From: Petaurus breviceps papuanus
Lineage: Eukaryota; Chordata; Mammalia; Diprotodontia; Petauridae
NCBI GenBank assembly: GCA_028583685.1
Contig: JAMXIF010001194.1
Coordinates: 22,619,828 to 22,683,827, forward strand
Direction of reading: 5' to 3'
Length of the DNA: 64,000 bases
Shown here piece by piece: positions 45,497 through 57,976 of the stretch. The translations under genes were made by a program, and so were the position numbers. Under the pieces are notes generated by a model. The model was not told the DNA's origin. It made no database searches and was given only the letters and a program-made list of their open reading frames with translations. Each line of letters begins with the position of its first letter. Position 1 is the stretch's first letter.

Positions 45497-47339
45497 CAAT
45501 TCATTGAGAGAAATGGTCTCCTGAGCAAGACTTGGGGAGCAATAGCCTCTTTCATGCTGTAGCCCTTGTTGAAAATGGCCAAGTGCTAACTGCAAATCTT
45601 CAGTTTCAATCTGCTCGGTGTTGTAGATTAAGTAAGACATCCCTTAGCCGAACCCTAGTCTGAATACTTTATTCCTTCCACGTGCATCAGAAAAAAAAAT
45701 GTTTTCTTCCCCCTTTCAGGCCTTTTCCAGTTTACCAAAGGTAATAGGCAGGTTCTCTTGGTGTTAAAAACAAACAAACAAACATCATCAACAACAGAAA
45801 ACCAAGGAGATGTGGGAGAGAAGAGAGGGAAGAAAAGATCCAGTCAAGTGGCCTTGGAAAAGCAAAATTGTCTTGTGTAGTTTGTAGGGGAGGAACCATT
45901 TGACAAAGAAAAGGGAAGGAGGTTGAGATCAAATTACTTTGTTTCCCATGTGCCTTATGTGGCATCTTGGCTCTGTGAGAGATAAAAATATTTCGTTCTA
46001 CTTATAAATGCAAAGGATGCCCTGACTGAAGAAAGATGGGGAATAAAATGCAAGAAAGAAAGAGGAAAATGTGGCATCAAAAGTACCTTCAATTAGTCAC
46101 ATTAAGCAGATTTTATGAGGACATTGTTAATGGGGTTGAAATAGTCTAATTGTGGTTGCCAGCATGAAATGCCATGTATTTCTTGTAAAGCTTTATTAAA
46201 AATTATAAGCCCAGCAGTGACATTGCCTCAGGCAAGAAGGAGTTAACTGCAGCTCATTTTCTTTAGAAGCATTAGCCTCATAAGGGCAGCTCACTGGAGT
46301 CAGAGTTGCTGAGCAGAGGTAGATGTGCTCTATATAGAGAGGAATGATTTGGTCCCTGCATCAAAATAGCAGGGACTGCAGCTATGGGGATGGGCCAGGT
46401 TCAGCTACTCAGTGTCCTAACAAATGGTTCTGAACAGTGGGAAGAGAAGCACATATCCTTACTACTCAGGCTTCATGTTTGACTCTATCCAAACGATCTG
46501 AAGTTCAGACCCTTGCCTTCCGATTTACCCTTGTTTGCCTTCTTTTTCTGTGGGTGGTGAGTTGAGCAGGCTGAAAAGAATTTTAATCTCCCTCACCCCT
46601 CCAAAAAAAAGGGGGGGGGAGATGTAAGAGCTCAGAAACCAACCTCCTTGGAAAGCCTGTCTTTTGTTATTTGGGTTCAGAAATGTATTGGGAAAATCCA
46701 GAGAGGCCCAGGGAACAAATATATTCCTTCTCCTCTGGGCTAGCCCTCAAGGCAGCTGTGGTCTTCAGGTCTGCAGGGGGAGGGGTAAGAAAAGAATGAC
46801 TGGTGGGATCCAGTCACTGAGGGAAATGCACCGCAATAGGACCCTTTTTCTCAATTCTCCATATTCTCTAATTTTGCCTCAGCTTTCTCTTTTCCTTTAA
46901 AGAGGTGACAGAGACAGATCAATGGCTCCTTCTGGCCCCTCTGCACAGCTGACATGCACATGTAGCTGAGAGTAATGGTGGTGACCTCTCAGAGTCCTTA
47001 AGCCTGACCTTTCCCCCCCTCCCCTTTGCTTCTCTTTCCTTCAGGGCCTGACTCCCAACACCAGAAGCACATTAATTTCTTCTAGTGATAAACTCAATTA
47101 TTAGAAATTCAAGTTATTGGAAAGTCCAGTTTGGTTCTCATGCACCTGTCTGAAGATATGATATTTGTGAGTGTGCAAATGCACACATACACAAAACGGC
47201 TCTGGCTAATTCTGTTCTTATTTGGAAGTGCTTCCTGGTCTAAGCCCTGCTTGTTTTTTTCAGGTTGACCTATTAAAAATATTCTTATATTTTAATGAAG
47301 CATTACAAACTATTTTGATTAGAGAAAAACATGTTTCTC

Positions 47340-47555
47340 TACTGCTTTATAGTTTATACAGAATGCTTTCTATATAGAATCCTAAGCATCCTAAGAGGGA
47401 GGTAGTGTGATTATTAACCGTATTATTGAGGTAAAGAGATTGAGGTTCAGAGAGAGGAAGCAATTTTTATAAGGTCACACAACTAGTAAGTAGCAAAGAT
47501 AACCCTAGGTCATTTGCCCCCCAATCCAGTGCTTTTTGTACCACAGCTCACACTG
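47340..47555 (-). repeat. MIR-class SINE
   Basis: Antisense MIR: 'ctgctttatagtttatacag', 'ttgaggtaaagagattgagg', 'ttcagagagaggaagcaatt' and 'aaggtcacacaactagtaag'. Confidence 0.66.
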
Positions 47556-48685
47556 CCTCCAGACAACAGAGGACAGAAATATATGACTTGGGTGCATTTC
47601 TCGGTTCCTAGTTTCTCTTTCATGGGGGATGGCGGCGTGTTCAATAACAAGGAAGGAAGGCCCTCAAAAGCAGATTCTTAACCCTTTAAAGAATTACAAA
47701 ACTTTCAGTATCATCCTTATTCCTTCACATGGTGGAAACTGTTTCTATATATTTTGTTTTAGATTCAGATTTTGACTGAGATAGCTGAGTTTTTTCCTCT
47801 TTTTTATGTCCAGGAAGAGAGATATTTTTATCTTACTAGGACAGGTCAGACCATCCTAGGAAAATTAAGCTCTGTTGAAAGAGTTGCTGTTAAAAGACCC
47901 AAGTTGACCACAAATAGAAAACAATGAGCTGGCCTTGAGTGGCCAGTTTACTGGGAGAATTCCTTCTTAAATCCCAAACCAGGGGGAGAGTCAATTTGAT
48001 TACCTTGTTTTTGCCAGAGGAAACCACCAAATGAAATTGTTCTTTATAGCACAATAATATAGAGTTTGCTCTAACACCTTCTAAGAAACTGCATTGACAA
48101 GGAATGCACATGAATAAATATCAAAATAATCAAGCAACTCATCAGGAAACCATGACTGATTCACTGAAGGCTTCTTATTTCTTTTATATGGACTCCTGAA
48201 AACTGCCCCTTTTTTGCCTACAGCTTTCTTGCTTTCCTGAGTTTCTTAGCAGGAAAGATTATGCTGTCTGTTTTTCAGGGAGAATCAATCACCCTGTCTT
48301 TTCTATTCCTTTGTATTTTCAGTTAAAGATGGATACCTTTTCTCTCTCTCTTTTTTTCTTCTCCTCTTTTTGGTGTCCTCTGTTGCATCTTTTTTCGCTG
48401 TGTGCCCTAAAATGTCTGTCTCTGGCACTGGGAAAGTTGCTCTTGAAGAGTATCTGTATGCTGCTGGATTAGAAAAGAGGCTTTATTTTGATAATTATTA
48501 TATCTCAAGACAATGTCAGGGGGACTTGCTTAAAAAGGGAAAGACTGGCTAAGGAAAATTACTCTCAAAAACATTCTTTTGCAGAGATTTTTCTGGGATA
48601 GGGGAAGGGAAAAGAAAGGGGTTTCCTTAGTGCTGCATACCTTCTTTCTGTACCATTTTCTACCCTCAGACTTTGTCCCTCCCTA
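47556..48685. other. No gene recognised
   Basis: About 1.1 kb of unique-looking AT-rich sequence with T-rich tracts near 48340-48370. No domain-bearing frame. Confidence 0.5.
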
Positions 48686-48689
48686 CCTT

Positions 48690-48815
48690 TGTGATCGTGG
48701 GTAAGTCATCCAGCTTCTATAGGACTCGGTTTCCTCATTTGTAAAATGAAGGGTTTGGGGTAAATGTTATCTAGAGTCCTTTCCATCTCTAGAGCTATCA
48801 TTCTATGACATACAC
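48690..48815 (+). repeat. MIR3-type SINE
   Basis: Sense copy: 'tgtgatcgtgggtaagtcat', 'ggtttcctcatttgtaaaat' and the L3-like tail 'gagtcctttccatctctaga'. Confidence 0.65.
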
Positions 48816-50815
48816 ACAATCATTTCAGGTCTTTTGCTAACATGGAAACTAAGAATTAGCACAGTAGATATAGAAGTTTATCATAAGAGCAGGCCTCACT
48901 AACTTGACCCAGTAGTTGTCCATTGAATAGGGCCCAATGAGTGTTAATTCCTTTCCCAGCCACCCCAGGAGAAATATGTTTTATATCTACAACCTGGCAT
49001 AAACCGGCACAATTGCTTACAATCTTTTAGGGTATGTCATACAGGGGTCAGGACCATAGACAGGGAGAGCCAGTGCAATAACTGGCAGGAAAATGCTAAT
49101 CTTTCTTATAATGCTTTGTTTGAAAGGCTCATCCCAGCAGTGATGTGATCATGGGTACGAAAGTGTTAAATCTAATTCATTCCTTTAGGATGGACTATTC
49201 TTAGGAAGGCTTTTGGAGATGAAGAGAAAGGCCATTATGAATGATTCCCTGGTTTGACTTTCTGGTGGAGGATGATGGGGCCTTTGTAAAATAGAAGTAT
49301 CACTTGAAGTGTTTCAGGCATTATGGAGCTATGTCTGCCTGCTTTCAGTTTTGGAGGTCGGCTTTCCTTAGCTCCACATTCTTTCCCTAAGCAGGTGAGA
49401 TAGGATGGAATATAGGAAGGAATGTTCTACGCCTTCCTTCTTGTTTAGATTTCTTGATCTGATCAGCTCCAAGCACATTTGTAAGAATACTGGCGTGCAT
49501 TCTTGTGCATGTAAGCTGAACAGCTTTCATGTGATCTGCTATGAAGCAGCTTCCTTCTCCTTAGTAAGCCCCTATGTCTTCCCCATCAATATTTTAACTT
49601 CATCCTGGAATTCAGGATTTTCCCCCTCTCTTTTTCTTCTCCCTCCCCTTTCCTTCTTTTCAGATTGTAATAAAGAAGACACACGGCTTGACAAAAAAAA
49701 AGGCACAATCCAAAGATATGTCATTGTGGCAAGTGCTTTCAAATTTTCCAGGGTGTCACTGTGTCACAATTTCAGTTCATTAGGCAGTGTACTGAGGAGT
49801 GGGTGACATCAAAGCCCTCCTCTCCCCCTATAGAAAACAGCAACGACTCTTTTGATCTCAACCCCCACCTTCCTATACCCTCCCCCACTGATTAATATTG
49901 ACTTGTATAGCCGGAGCCTGCAGGGGAGCCTGTGCTGAATTCCCCTATACATTTTGGCCCAGTTTCCCTTGTTTTCCAGGTTTCCTTTAAGGATTCTTCT
50001 GGACCGACATGCATCTGACATCTTTAACCCTGCTTGGGGTAGAATGCATCATCCTGAAGCCAGTAGAGCCCTTTGAAGGCTGCAATCCCCAGCTTTGATT
50101 CCAGGTTCTATCCAACTGTTGCAAACCCCTGGTGGCAGTGACTGTGCCTAATAATAATCTGTGAGTTTAAGCAGGTGGGGGTGGTAAAGAAGGAGGCTGG
50201 ATCTTCTTGCAGATCGTCAGAGAAATGGCTGCTTCATTTGGACAATCCAAACCATATCCCCGGGGAAAAATGTAAATTTGTCAAGAGATAGACAGTAAGG
50301 GGGTGAAATGGGACATACTGGCCGTGCTTTGGCACAACCTATTGCTAATGTTGCTTTTGTAGAGATTAATGTATATATATAAAACACTCAGGGGATGGTC
50401 TTTGCTAATTAAGAGACAGCTCTTATTTAGTATGCTTAAGGCTGGACCTTTTATTTGCTGCTGAGTGGCAAATGTTGTTTGGAAAATGGACACCCAGACA
50501 CTGATATCCCATGTAATCGAGGATCAGAGCAAACCAGGCCTTTGAAAGTTGCTCAGATCTCTTAAGAAATGCATCAAAACACAATAGACTGTGCACACAA
50601 AGCTCATTAAACACCTGATGCTGTGAATAGTAAAATACAATTTAATAAGTGAATATTAATAACATTTCCATCTTTTGAGATGGACTGGCTTAAAATAGCA
50701 TTCATTGACCAAAGAAGGAGGTCAGAAATTGTGGAAAGTTGGCTCAGAAAGATGACAAAGGGGTAAAAAAGGAGAGCATAAAGGTCAACTCTGAGTTACA
50801 GCTTGCCTCTTCCAC
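48816..50815. other. No gene recognised; unique DNA
   Basis: About 2 kb without recognised repeats. A 133-codon frame at 49405-49806 has no domain. A pyrimidine-rich tract lies at 49620-49660. Confidence 0.5.
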
Positions 50816-50819
50816 TTGG

Positions 50820-51065
50820 TGGGCAGCTAGGTGGCACAGTGTCTACAATGCTGTGCCTGGAGACAGGAAGACTCATTTTCCTGAGTTCAAATCAAGCTCA
50901 GACACTTATTGGCTCTGTGAGCAAGTGACTTAACCCTATTTGCCTTAGTTTCCTCATCAATAAAGAGCTGGAGAAGGAAATGGCAAACCACTCCGATGTC
51001 TTTGCCGAGAAAACCCCAAATGGGGTCATGGAGAGTCAGACACAACTGAAAGGACTGAACAGTGA
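50820..51065 (+). mobile_element. RTE-tailed tRNA SINE
   Basis: Long-form plus-strand SINE: head GGGCAGCTAGGTGGCACAGT, body 'ttattggctctgtgagcaag', and tail 'gagctggagaaggaaatggc', 'aaaccactccgatgtctttg' and 'gagtcagacacaactgaaag', ending near 'actgaacagtgaaac'. No clear target-site duplication. Confidence 0.88.
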
Positions 51066-51144
51066 AACTTCCCTTGATGTGAGGGCTGAGCACCCTGACC
51101 ACATCCCCCTTCCCCTCCATCCCTCCCTGTCAAGGAGCAGGCAC

Positions 51145-51535
51145 ATTCATATGATTTTAGGATTTAGAGTTGGCAGAAACAGAAATAATGCATAAAATCC
51201 AAGCCTCTCACTTTACAGATGAGGTAAAACTCAGAGAATTTAAGTGATACCCTCAAGGTCACACAGATAAAGATCATGGAGGGAACAAGAATTTATTAAG
51301 TACTGACTTTGAGCCTGGGACTGTGCTAAGTACTTTACAAACATAATCTCATTTGAACCTCACGACAATCTTGAGGTAGGTGCTGTTATTATACCTATTT
51401 TACAGATGGGGGGACTAAAGCAGACAGAGCTCACGTGACTTGCCCAGGCTCACAGAATAAGTTTCTCAAAGTGTATTTGAACTCAAGGTTTCTTGACTCC
51501 AAGTCTACCACTGTATACTTTTTGCTACCTGACTG
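51145..51535 (-). repeat. MIR3-type and MIR-class SINEs
   Basis: An antisense MIR3 at 51145-51285 ('ttaggatttagagttggcag', 'tcactttacagatgaggtaa') is followed by an antisense MIR at 51295-51535 ('gctaagtactttacaaacat', 'cctattttacagatgggggg', 'cttgcccaggctcacagaat'). Confidence 0.66.
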
Positions 51536-51949
51536 ATAAGTAAGTAGTTGAATCAATACTCTAAATCCAAGTACTACTTCCATTGTAGCACACTATACTC
51601 TATCCTCTCTAATATTCTGCTGTATTTCTGAGGGAGGATTTTCTGGCTAGTCAGATTGTCAGGTCCCCATTCCCACAATTGCCAAAGCAACACAGTAAAA
51701 CCTTTTCTTTTGCCTGAAGTTATTTGATTAAACACTGAGTTTTGACTGAAACTCCTCAGGTTTAAACCAAGGCGTGCCCCCTACCCATGCAGGGATGGGT
51801 GACACTCAGCTATAGAAGTGGTTTGGTTTTGTATTTGGTTTCATAACTTGACTCAGAGGGATCCTTTAGGAATATCATGTATGTGTTGGGTCCTAGCTGA
51901 TGTTATCTTGGGGAAAAAAATGAAAACAACAAACCTGAGCTTTCTGTAT

Positions 51950-52107
51950 TTGATGAAAACAGCATTGTCTTGGAAGCCTGGAGATCAGAGCTATCTTTCT
52001 GGTTCTGTCACCAATGTGATACATAACTTTGAGAGAGTCATTTAACTTCTCTGTTATTTCATCGCTAAAAATGGGGGGCTTGGAATAGGTGATTTCAAAG
52101 ACTCTTC
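51950..52107 (+). repeat. MIR3-type SINE
   Basis: Sense copy with head 'cttggaagcctggagatcag', core, 'taacttctctgttatttcat' and the start of an L3-like tail. The tail continues into the tandem array at 52108-52455. Confidence 0.6.
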
Positions 52108-52455
52108 CAAATCCAAGGTCCATGTTCTTTGTTCTGAAGTCCCTCCTAGCTCTGTCATTCTATGGTCTTTGTTCTAAGGTCCCTGCCTAACTCTCATATT
52201 TTTTCCTCCTAAGGTTTCACTTCCCCGCTCTAACATTTTTTGTTGTTTGTTCTAAAGTCCTGTCGAGTTCTGACATTCTATGTTCTAAGGTCCCTCCTCC
52301 CTGCTCTGACATTCTATGTTCTTTGTTCTAAGAACAAAGAACATGGATTATTTTGTCTAGCTCTGACATTCTATGTTCTTTGTTCTAAGGTCTTGGCTAG
52401 CTCTGACATTCTATGATCTAAGGTCCCTCCTCCGTGCTCTAACATTCTATGATTC
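52108..52455. repeat. Tandem array derived from an L3-type SINE tail
   Basis: The units combine 'aaggtccctcctagctctg', 'acattctatg' and 'ttctttgttctaagg' in irregular order for about 350 bp, with at least six copies of the 'ctctgacattctatg'-type element. It starts where the tail of a MIR3 copy begins and appears to be an expansion of that tail. It contains a palindrome at 52316-52344: 14 bp arms (ATGTTCTTTGTTCT and its complement) around a single A. Confidence 0.85.
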
Positions 52456-53220
52456 CAACATGGAACATCCTGCTGGAACACGAGCCATCTTCTCAGAAAC
52501 AGAAAACTTGAGCAGGCACAGATTGTTCCTAATAAGGAAATGTTACTAGTCCCATTTCAGTGCTGCTTTTCGGCTGTGTAGGGGCTGAGCAGGCTGGGTT
52601 TTCTGTGGCTGACAACACTACCCATATGCTATTTATCTTGTCAAAACTCGCTTACGTGTGCCCTCAGCTCTCATTTGGGTCTCATTAATAGTGATTATGA
52701 AAAATGGTACTAAATACTTACTTTCATATGATTTATCCAAATGTTGAACTGCATAATTGTGGAACCTAAGGCATTATCTCATCAGACTCTGTCAAGAAAC
52801 AGTTTCTGTGTTAGATTTAATTTTTAAATTCATAACCCATAATATTCGTTACCTGTTACATATATTTATTGCTTTCACAATACAGTAACTGAACAATATA
52901 TCTATCAATCACGGAGGGGAAGTTGCATGTAATTTCAAAGAATTAAAATAGTCATTTAAAAATAACATTTCTGTTATGTACAATGTAGCTAATTCAGTGG
53001 AAAATTAAACTGAAAGTGGAAATCTGAGTAATCAATATTAGAAAGGAGACACATCAAAGCCTTACTTTTGTTTTTATGGAATGGAATTCTTGATGCAACC
53101 TATCTGTCTGGACTATTTTTTTTAAACTCTGCAGTGGTATAAGAGGGATAAACTCTCTTTTAAACCGAATTCATGTTTTGGCCTATCATTAACTCAGATG
53201 AGCTGCCCCTTCATTTTTGT
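52456..53220. other. No gene recognised; AT-rich
   Basis: About 760 bp of AT-rich unique-looking sequence. No exon-like feature. Confidence 0.5.
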
Positions 53221-53272
53221 GTGTGTGTATGAAGTAATAATAATGATAGCTGACATTTATATATTGAGAGAG

Positions 53273-53337
53273 TGGTGTGTGTGTGTGTGTGTGTGTGTGA
53301 GACAGACAGACAGACAGAGAAACAGAGAGAGAGAGAC

Positions 53338-53423
<86 letters not shown>
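53273..53423. repeat. (GT)n(GACA)n(GA)n compound microsatellite
   Basis: A GT run (53273-53299), a GACA run (53299-53318) and a long GA run (to 53423) follow a short MIR-like piece at 53225-53265. The 143- and 92-codon frames across it are simple-sequence artefacts. Confidence 0.97.
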
Positions 53424-53425
<2 letters not shown>

Positions 53426-54690
53426 GTGGTTACAGGACCAAGTATATTGTCCTGTAAAATACATCAACAGTGTACCAATGCAGGAAAAGTCATTGTTTGC
53501 TCTGCTTTGATTCTTGTGAATGTAGACTTCCTCAGAATTGGAGGCTTGCGCATTTCTTTCACTCTGTATTTTAACTCTATCTTTTGTAAAGTGACATTGC
53601 CTTTCTCTGTTCCCGAGGTCCAGCTATAGACCTTGAGCAGTTATCTCCTGGGAAATGTCTGATTGCATGTGTTGTCAGGGTGCAGCTAAAGCCAGTATCC
53701 AGTTGGATTTTTGAAGTGATTCCTGAGCAGTGACTAGGAAAAAAACGACATAAACAAGTCCCCAAAGGACCAATGGTCCTCTTTTCTTCTTTTCAATGTT
53801 TTCCCCAAATGGTTAGTGACCAAGCTGAAATTATTTTTAAAATGGGCACTAGAATACTAATGATCAGGAAATACCATTTATAGAAAAGTATCACAAGCCG
53901 TACCAGACAGAGAGGCTGATGCATAAGGCTGCTGCTTTTTACACAAATGCTACTAACTGACCTTCCTCTTTCTCCCCCAAGAATGAGGTCTTTGAGGGCA
54001 GCAACTGAATTAGGAAGAAGAAAAAAATCTCGGAAGGTCCCTAATTTTCTTGGTCTTGGTAAGAGCAAAAGAAGACACTGAAGGTAACTAACTTAAAAGT
54101 AGCATCAACTTTCCCCCAACAGCTTGCTAGAAATGAAGCCTGCAGCATACGCAGAAACTGGATTTTCCCTGGCTTACTCTGGTCTAACAAGTAATAGAAT
54201 TATTGGAAGCCCACTCAATTACCAAGAGATTGTTCATGTCAGTAGTTGTCCTTCTTTTAAATACACACGAAGCAATCAATCTGAAGAGCTTTCTTTTAAG
54301 TCGGCATTTTAAACAAAAGGCCCTTATTCCATTTCTGGTGAGAATGTACTGTTCTTTTCTTTTGCAGGGAGCTATAAGAATGTGCAGGGAGGCACCTCTT
54401 CCTGCAGAGACCTCGGGGTGGAAACAAGGGATGGATTGATTTTGTTTTGACTCGAAGAGTATAGGAGGCAGGTTCACCTACTCAGGTACTAATATCCCAT
54501 CACTTAATGATATTTTTTTGGATGATGGTGGTGGTGATGGTGTTGTATATGTTTATCACATTGCATCAGGATATCTACCCTAATTGCATGGCCCTGAATC
54601 TGTAGCTTAAACTCTCAATGCTTTGTCTTGGCAGGATCATTTAGCTCTTTTCCAGCTTTTGCCTGGATAGCTGTTTTGAGGAAAGTGTTT
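53424..54690. other. No gene recognised
   Basis: About 1.25 kb of unique-looking sequence. Overlapping short frames at 54124-54477 on both strands have no domain. Confidence 0.5.
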
Positions 54691-54694
54691 TGTA

Positions 54695-55070
54695 ATTCTC
54701 AATTCAATTCAACAGACATTTATGAAGTTCCTACTAAATTCCAGACACTGTGCTAAGTGTTGCATATACAAATAAGAAAAAGACAATCCCTGCTCTCAAG
54801 GAGTTTGCAATCTAAAGGGGGAAGACAATTAAAAGTAAACTGGAAGGGGCAGAGGGAAGGGAGTATCTTGCATCCAGGGAGTCCAAACCAATCAGAACTG
54901 CTGATGTAAATTGGAGACTTAGCTGGAAAGTCCAGAGCCCAGTCTTCTGTAAAGGAAAAAAATATGGGGGTTGAGGGGAATTAGTCCCCTGCCTTCCAAT
55001 CAGAGTGGAGAGAAGGCTGAGGAAGTAGAGAAGGTATTGAATATCCAAAACTGAGTTAATCAGCATGGTG
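54695..55070 (-). repeat. L2 3' fragment
   Basis: Antisense L2 end at 54695-54850 ('aacagacatttatgaagttc', 'cagacactgtgctaagtgtt', 'tccctgctctcaaggagttt'). 54850-55070 is probably a diverged continuation. A MIR3 antisense fragment lies at 55195-55295. Confidence 0.62.
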
Positions 55071-55744
55071 ATGAGATTTCAACTTATTCTGGATGGGGCA
55101 TCATGTTTATGGAGTCTTAACCAAGCAGAACTGCAGGTGGAAATGTATTATTACTGTTGTCTACTAACAAAATAACACTAAATCCTACTTCTTGGGAAAT
55201 AGAGCAGAATCACAGAACCTCAGAGGTTGAGAGAAACTTGGATGTAATCTTGTGTAATATCCAGAGACAGGTGGTAATCCTATGTTGGTAATCTAGGGGG
55301 TCTCCCTTTAACTTTTTTCTTCTTTCTGATCCCCAGTAAATTACCAAGTTTTTTTTTTTCAAATTCACCTCTATAATGCCTCTTGCATTTGTCTACTTTT
55401 ATTCCCACTTCTATCACCCATCACTGTCATCCACTCATCATAATTACAAAAGTTTTTCTATAGTTGTTGCAACCTCTACTCTTTTCTCATTTGAATGCAT
55501 TCTTTTATTAGATATGGATTGTCATTCTAGGGTATTGAGAGCCTTTTGACTCCTGATTACTGTCAGTCCAATCTTCCTTATACTCAGATCTGGTTGTTTC
55601 TCTCTCTTGATCAAAAATATGTAGTGGCTCCTTATTGCCCTGTGAATAAAGTTCATACTCTCTTTTCTGGCATTCAAGACTCTTCAAAATCTGATGCTAT
55701 CCTAATTTTTCAGCCTTTATGGTATCCCCTCCTCTATGCATTCT

Positions 55745-55996
55745 TTTTTTTTTAAATGCTTTATTAACTTCTGATTTACATCATTCATTTCTGCCAGATT
55801 TTGAGTTACAAATTTTTCTCCCTGTTTTTCCCCTACCCACCGCCCCAAAATAGCAGTCCCACAGGACATCCCCTCCTCCAATCTGCTCTCTCCCATATTT
55901 TCTCCCATACCCCTTTCGACTTTTCCAGTGGATCTCTATGCCTCAGTGCCTGTATATCTTATTTCCCAATTATATGTAAAATAGTATTAATAATAG

Positions 55997-56082
<86 letters not shown>

Positions 56083-57834
56083 TATTTGATTTTAAAACTT
56101 TGAATTCCAGATTCATTCCCTTCCTCCCTTGTCTCCCACCCTTACTGGGAAGATATGCAGTTCAGTATAGGTTGGATATGTGTGGCTAACGCAAAACAAT
56201 AACATAGTAGATATATTGTAAAAGACTGACTATATTTCCCTCCCTCCTATCCCACCTCCCACTTGTTCTATTCTCTACTTTGATCCCATCCCTTTTCAAA
56301 AGTGGGTGCTCCCAACTTCCCTCCCCCCCAGCCTGCCCTTCCTTCCATCATTCCCCCTCTCATCCTCTTCCCCCCTACTCTCCTGGAGGGTGAGATACCC
56401 TATTTAGTGTGTATTTCATTCCCTCCCCAAGCCAAATTCAATGAGAATAAGGTTGACCAATTCCCTTTTGCCTTCCTATTCTTCCCCTCCATTGTAACCA
56501 TTTTCCCTTGCTTCTTTTATATGAGATAGTTTACCCCATTCTGTCTCTCCCCATTTCCTCTCATTATATTGCTCTCTCACCTCTTAATTTCACCTTTTAA
56601 GTATCATCCCTTCCTGTTAAATTGGTCCTGTGCCCTCTATCTATGTATACCTGTAAACATATATACACACATTCGCATATGTATTCATATGCCCATATAC
56701 CCCCATATATATATATATATATATATATATATTTCTATTCCCTTCAACTACTGAAAAAGTTTCATAAGTTACAATTATTGTTTTTCCATGTAGGAATGTT
56801 AATAGTTCAACTTTGATAAGTTCCTTATGATTTTTTTTCCCTGTTTACCTTCTCATGCTTCTCTTGCTTCTTGTATCTGAATGTGAAATTTCATAATTTT
56901 CTTGCATTGTTCTCATTTCTCTTCCTGATTTTTCCTCCACTTCTCTTATCTGCTTCTTAAGGTCCTCTATGGCCTGTAACCAGCTCGTGTTTTCCTTTGA
57001 AGATTTTGGTGCAGAAGTTCTGACTTTACTGTCTTCCTCCTGCTCCATGCTTTGCTCCTTTTTGTCCCCAAAATAAGAATGTAATGTTGGAATCTTCTGT
57101 CTGCTTTGTTTCCTTTGCCTGGTCATGTCGCCCCTCAGTCACTTGACCCCTGGGCTTTTTGCCACAGTAGGACTCTGCCACCAGACAGGGGAGCTCTGGG
57201 GTTTTCTTAGCTGCCGGAGGTATTAGATGGGTGCCCTCTCTGAGGTCTCCACATGCTCTGACAAGCTGGACACACACCCCAGGACCTCCACCCTAGACTG
57301 CAATCCAGATCTAAGAAGGTTAAAGCAAGAGCAATTACCCCTCAGACTGGTGCTTGGTCCCCCTACACTCTGCAGGCCAGGAGCTGAAGCTGCCATGTGG
57401 TGCTGGCTGGCTGTGCTGGCCTCTCAGTGGCTTCTCACCCTGGGGCAAAAGCCATGCTCTCCCACTTACTGGATCCCAAAGTCCAGACTGCACTGACCTC
57501 TCACTTTGTCCTTTGCATCTATGTGTTGATAAATCTGCAAACAGCCACGGCTGGCTGCTGCTGATCTGGAGTCCCTCTGGCTGGCAGCTGTTCAGGCCCG
57601 TCCTGGGGCTAAAACCTCGGTGTGGGGCTGGGCTTGGCTCCCAGAGTGCTGCACTGGCTGATTCCTGCTGGCCTGACTGTCTGTCCTCAGTGGGAGGTTA
57701 GCTTCTCTGTGTCATTTTGTGGGTTCTGCAACTCCAAAGTTTGTTTAGAGTCCCCTTTTACATAGATTGGGGAAGGTGGAAGCCAGAGCCCAGCTGAGGT
57801 CCTGCTTTTACTCTGCCATCTTGACTCCGCCCCT
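55745..57834 (-). mobile_element. Half-L1-like element (L1 5' UTR, ORF1 start, 3' UTR)
   Basis: The minus-strand element is framed by a perfect 15 bp duplication TCCTCTATGCATTCT (55730-55744 and 57835-57849). At the right it starts GGGGCGGAGTCAAGATGGCA, which looks like a complete L1-type 5' end, followed by about 700 bp of 5' UTR (57834-57127). An ORF1 beginning lies at 57126-56845: MTRQRKQSRQKIPTLHSYFG and a Glu/Lys-rich stretch like the N-terminus and coiled-coil start of L1 ORF1. It ends after 93 codons, against roughly 300 or more in full ORF1. The rest is purine-rich 3' UTR with TA microsatellites (55998-56079, 56704-56733) and an A tail (T run at 55745). No ORF2 is present, as in HAL1 (half-L1) elements. 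An internally deleted L1 is the alternative. Confidence 0.85.
55998..56079. repeat. (TA)n microsatellite
   Basis: TA run with a single TG interruption, lying in the 3' UTR of the half-L1 element. A shorter TA run lies at 56704-56733 in the same element. Confidence 0.97.
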
Positions 57835-57976
57835 TCCTCTATGCATTCTATACCCCATAAAAGTGAATTCTATTCTTTGCCTCCTTGAAATCGTCCATAT
57901 GGTCTCTTCCATTGCTTTTGCTTATACTGTTCCCTGGACTTAGAATGCCCTTATGGTCTCTGCTTATTGAATTTCT

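Larger units (their letters stand above)
44041..47340. other. Repeat-poor stretch around the CpG/CTCF sites
   Basis: No transposon copy is recognisable over about 3.3 kb, which is unusual for this window. 44040-44240 is AT-rich with ATTA and TAATTAG sites. 44340-44880 is C/T-rich with long pyrimidine tracts. 45040-45200 again has several CpGs. Overlapping short frames on both strands are products of skewed composition; none shows a domain. Confidence 0.5.

Noticed and set aside
49405-49806. 133-codon open frame
   Set aside because: No recognisable domain, no neighbouring exons, and composition like the surrounding non-coding DNA.
53198-53629. 143-codon open frame rich in Arg-Glu repeats
   Set aside because: It is produced by the GT/GACA/GA microsatellite; no protein domain or splice context.
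57227-57701. Plus-strand frames of 89 and 115 codons with a secretory look
   Set aside because: They are antisense readings of the L1-type 5' UTR of the half-L1 element.
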